DNA of 8,928 nt from JAUWQU01 sp964605095 (lineage in GTDB: Bacteria > Planctomycetota > Phycisphaerae > SM23-33). The position numbers and the translations under genes are program-made. Numbering within the stretch: position 1 is the stretch's first letter; each line of letters starts with the position of its first letter. Positions 7,805 to 8,928 of the stretch are shown piece by piece. Where the stretch lies: positions 1 through 8,928 of the forward strand of contig CAZSBS010000202.1 of the NCBI GenBank assembly GCA_964605095.1, given 5' to 3'. Below the pieces are notes generated by a model. It saw only the letters and a program-made list of their open reading frames with translations, was not told the origin of the DNA and ran no database searches.

Positions 7805-7980
7805 ACACCAAAACACCTCTCGGCGCCATCGAAACACCCCCTGGCACCCTCAGGACACGCCAAAACTCCATCAGAACACGCTCTTTCGCTATCGCCGGCG
7901 TTCCCAAACACCCCCATTCGCGCCCGTTTGGCGCTCGAAAACACCTCGTTTTCGCTCGTTTGGCGCTCAAAAACACATCG
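7805..7980. repeat. Degenerate short tandem repeats at 21-bp and 32-33-bp spacing
   Basis: Four 21-bp units lie at 7805-7825, 7826-7846, 7847-7867 and 7868-7888, with a consensus near CCATCGAAACACCCCCTGGCA in units 2-4. Three longer units follow at about 7884-7915, 7916-7948 and 7949-7980; the last two share TTCGC-CGTTTGGCGCTC followed by AAAACAC. The ACAC cores start at 7813, 7834, 7855, 7876, 7908, 7941 and 7973, so the steps are 21, 21, 21, 32, 33 and 32 bp. On the minus strand each unit begins GTGTTT or a close variant. Because 32 is not a multiple of three, the array as a whole does not read as a protein repeat. It lies 230-400 bp upstream of the coiled-coil gene's start. The function is unknown. 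Confidence 0.75.
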
Positions 7981-8118
7981 CGGCAGGGCAAACCGTAGGT
8001 AGTCGGTGATCGGGATCGTCCGCGTCCTCGGCTTTTTCCGGCTTCCACGTTCCGGCCGGTTCGTGGTGTCGCCGTGTGTGCAAAAGTGGGGACAGTCACC
8101 AATGGCCCTAAGTTAAGA
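7981..8118. other. Intergenic stretch without a gene
   Basis: Between the phased repeats and the inverted-repeat element I see no credible coding frame, RNA gene or terminator. The only recognisable item is the 20-bp motif at 8081-8100, listed separately. Frames that cross this stretch (for example minus 8102-7626) run through the repeats and lack protein-like composition. Confidence 0.5.
8081..8100. repeat. Short GTGGGGACAGTCACC motif, possible repeat-element remnant
   Basis: The bases CAAAAGTGGGGACAGTCACC resemble a motif that I recall as recurring near REP-type transposases and intergenic repeats in planctomycetes and other environmental bacteria. Only one copy is in the window and no transposase is nearby, so this rests on recall, not on a repeat seen here. 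Confidence 0.3.
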
Positions 8119-8147
8119 CTTCGGGGCTTGTTCCCCGGAGCCCGAAG
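8119..8147. repeat. Hairpin at the left margin of the inverted-repeat element
   Basis: CTTCGGGGCT (8119-8128) pairs with AGCCCGAAG (8139-8147) with one bulged G, around a loop that contains a competing GGGG/CCCC pairing. It overlaps the outer end of the left terminal repeat and may belong to the same element. There is no T-run, so it is not a classical terminator. Confidence 0.45.
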
Positions 8148-8336
8148 GGATCAAACAGCCTAGCCCAGGGCATCGCCCTGGGGGTGGGTGTTTGTGTGAA
8201 ATGAGCCCTATGAGGGCGACACAAGCTCTTGTAACAATGGCTATTGCGCCCTTTCAGGGCTTGGATTGTAATATGCGTCTGCAACCCAGGGCGGCGCTTC
8301 GCTCTGCCCTGGGCTAGGCTGTTAAAGCCCTTCGGG
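8141..8336. repeat. Compact non-coding element with 31-bp inverted ends and internal hairpins
   Basis: The left arm 8141-8171 and right arm 8306-8336 are inverted repeats matching at 28 of 31 positions; the inner 18 bp (8154-8171 and 8306-8323) match perfectly. Inside are five local hairpins: CCCAGGGC/GCCCTGGG at 8164-8182, GCCCT/AGGGC at 8205-8217, ACAAG/CTTGT at 8221-8232, GCCCT/AGGGC at 8248-8260, and CCCAGGGC/GCCCTGGG at 8285-8313. The outer two hairpins compete with the long-range pairing of the arms. GATCAAA occurs at 8149-8155 and 8341-8347, close to both ends, but not placed as a clean target duplication. No frame encodes a convincing protein. The structure fits a MITE-like or REP-like interspersed element; I recall similar sequences in planctomycete intergenic regions but cannot confirm copies. 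Confidence 0.75.
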
Positions 8337-8373
8337 CTTAGATCAAAGGCTTATCTACGGACCATTGGATCGC

Positions 8374-8403
8374 GGTAGGGACGGGCCTTGCGGCCCGCCC
8401 CCC
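8374..8403 (-). ncRNA. Group II intron domain VI with candidate branch-point A
   Basis: The minus strand folds into a GGGCC/GGCCC stem extended outward by mainly G-C pairs and capped by a GCAA tetraloop. The A opposite T8376, in CCCTACC at the base of the stem, is in the place of the bulged branch-point adenosine, 7 nt before the proposed 3' splice site at 8369. That spacing is the usual 7-8 nt for group II introns. Confidence 0.7.
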
Positions 8404-8408
8404 GCACA

Positions 8409-8441
8409 GATCCGTACGTGAGGAACTACCTCATACGGCTC
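8409..8441 (-). ncRNA. Group II intron domain V, slightly degenerate
   Basis: The minus strand opens with GAGCCGTATG, which contains the catalytic AGC triad, and closes with CACGTACGGATC. It forms an 8-position lower stem, a two-nucleotide CG bulge and a 5-bp upper stem (TGAGG/CCTCA), the canonical layout. Two deviations stand out. The loop is TAGTT rather than a GNRA tetraloop, making the domain 33 rather than the usual 34 nt. The G of the triad also faces an A where the common closing sequence GGTTC gives a G-U wobble. Catalysis may therefore be impaired. Confidence 0.85.
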
Positions 8442-8920
8442 CTGCCTTGGATCGAACGCACAGGCGTTGCCGCCTGTCGTATCCTCTTCGCCGCATTTGA
8501 CCAGCCAGGAATGGCGCTGTGTCCAATAGGCGGGTTTTGGCGAAGAGTCTTCTCCTTGGCCAGACCCCTTCCCTCCGCCTCCTCCGCCCCCGACGCCGCG
8601 GCGCCGGGTTTGTTCGGAAGCTTCCTCGGTACTATGCTGATGTCAGACTTCCCGCCAGCGTACACGTCAGGATTGTGGCCACAGGCCTTGCCTGACCGAC
8701 CCTTCCACTGCTTGCAGCCGGCGGCGGGTGCTGCGGGGATCTCCCGGTTCTCGTACATGGAGCTTTCACGCATGCTCAGGGTCTCAGACTCCGCGGGGCG
8801 GATGTCGCGGCTCGCGATAGCGCCGCGCATCGTGTTGCCTTCCCTGCCACCATACGAGGTCGGCGCCCCGGAGGGGGTGATTTCGGAGCTCAATGGCTGG
8901 CCTGCGTGTTCCCCTGTCAA
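8426..8920 (-). pseudogene. Leader and N-terminal remnant of a group II intron reverse transcriptase frame
   Basis: An open frame of 164 codons begins with a TTG at 8920 and ends with a TAG at 8426-8428, inside domain V. Most of it is intron RNA domains I-IV read as protein. Its final third (EGRGLAKEKT, then SNAAKRIRQAA) matches the stretch that normally leads into the reverse transcriptase domain. No palm motifs (such as YADD) follow, because the frame passes directly from RIRQAA into unrelated codons and then domain V. It should not be counted as a functional protein. The true 5' limit of the frame may lie outside the window. Confidence 0.75.
8460..8477 (-). ncRNA. Short GCAA-capped hairpin replacing the body of intron domain IV
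   Basis: On the minus strand ACAGGCG and CGCCTGT form a perfect 7-bp stem around a GCAA tetraloop. It sits where the reverse transcriptase gene would be inserted, 18 nt before domain V. It may be the sealed stub of domain IV after loss of the coding region. Confidence 0.5.
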
Positions 8921-8928
8921 CGCTTGCG

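Larger units (their letters stand above)
8369..8928 (-). mobile_element. Group II intron remnant lacking its reverse transcriptase, 5' end beyond window
   Basis: Read on the minus strand, this stretch has the leader region typical of bacterial group II introns that encode LtrA-type proteins, then domain V and domain VI, and a proposed 3' end at 8369 (...CTACCGCGAT). The leader peptide signature (GEHAGQPLS, AGGKSD, IVPRKLPNK, EGRGLAKE) is one I recognise from sequences preceding such reverse transcriptases. Between the last leader residues (KRIRQAA) and domain V only about 40 nt remain, so the reverse transcriptase body of about 1.2 kb is missing. The intron could be mobilised or spliced only by a protein supplied from elsewhere, or it may be dead. 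Domains I-III lie partly beyond the right edge. Confidence 0.8.

Noticed and set aside
7576..7944. N-terminal extension of the coiled-coil protein to an ATG at 7944
   Set aside because: The extension reads through the short repeat array and has Cys/Arg/Gly-rich composition unlike the rest. A strong AAGGAG stands 8 nt before ATG 7575.
7805..7980. CRISPR array
   Set aside because: The units are degenerate, are spaced 21 or 32-33 bp apart with no constant repeat and unique spacer division, and no cas gene is near.
7626..8102. A 158-codon minus-strand frame and a 107-codon plus-strand frame over the repeat array
   Set aside because: Both follow the 21-bp units as heptads but the 32-bp units change the register, and neither has protein-like composition or a convincing ribosome site.
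8119..8147. Rho-independent terminator
   Set aside because: The stem has a bulge and a competing fold and no T-run follows on either strand; it overlaps the inverted-repeat element instead.
8426..8920. Functional 164-residue protein
   Set aside because: The frame is group II intron leader sequence, ends inside domain V and lacks every reverse transcriptase catalytic motif.

Overview
The window looks like a high-GC chromosomal segment from a planctomycete-like (PVC) bacterium. This is an inference from three things: a Tat-exported S1 sulfatase next to a secreted carbohydrate-active-type protein, a very long membrane-anchored coiled-coil protein, and a repeat-rich flank carrying a group II intron remnant. 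No rRNA, tRNA or marker gene is present, so the phylum is not proven.

Positions 1-7575 hold four genes, all on the minus strand and therefore read right to left. In transcription order they are: a 1216-residue coiled-coil protein with a C-terminal pair of membrane segments (7575-3925); a 516-residue sulfatase of the iduronate-2-sulfatase type with a Tat signal (3875-2325); an unrecognised 94-residue protein (2276-1992); and a secreted protein that resembles a glycoside hydrolase and runs off the left edge (1939 to beyond 1). The spacers are 49, 48 and 52 bp. Each gene has a GGAG-like ribosome site and no terminator is visible between them, so one operon is likely. The sulfatase and the last gene could desulfate and cleave a sulfated polysaccharide outside the cytoplasm. 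Nothing in the sequence ties the coiled-coil protein to that chemistry except its position. Its gene holds a nearly perfect in-frame tandem duplication of 423 bp (5915-6760), followed by an older diverged copy.

Positions 7576-8928 hold no intact gene and are dense in repeats. Moving away from the operon there is a weak promoter candidate (7625-7654); an array of short degenerate repeats whose ACAC cores fall at 21-bp and then 32-33-bp intervals (7805-7980); a short motif of repeat-element type (8081-8100); a compact element with 31-bp imperfect terminal inverted repeats and five internal hairpins (8141-8336); and the 3' part of a minus-strand group II intron (8369-8928). The intron keeps domains V and VI and its leader frame but has lost the reverse transcriptase, with a small hairpin where the body of domain IV should be. 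Its 5' end lies beyond the right edge.

The most notable items are the helically phased repeat array upstream of the operon, the reverse-transcriptase-less intron with an atypical domain V, and the recent duplication in the coiled-coil gene. The very long plus-strand frames opposite the operon are GC-bias mirrors of the minus-strand genes.
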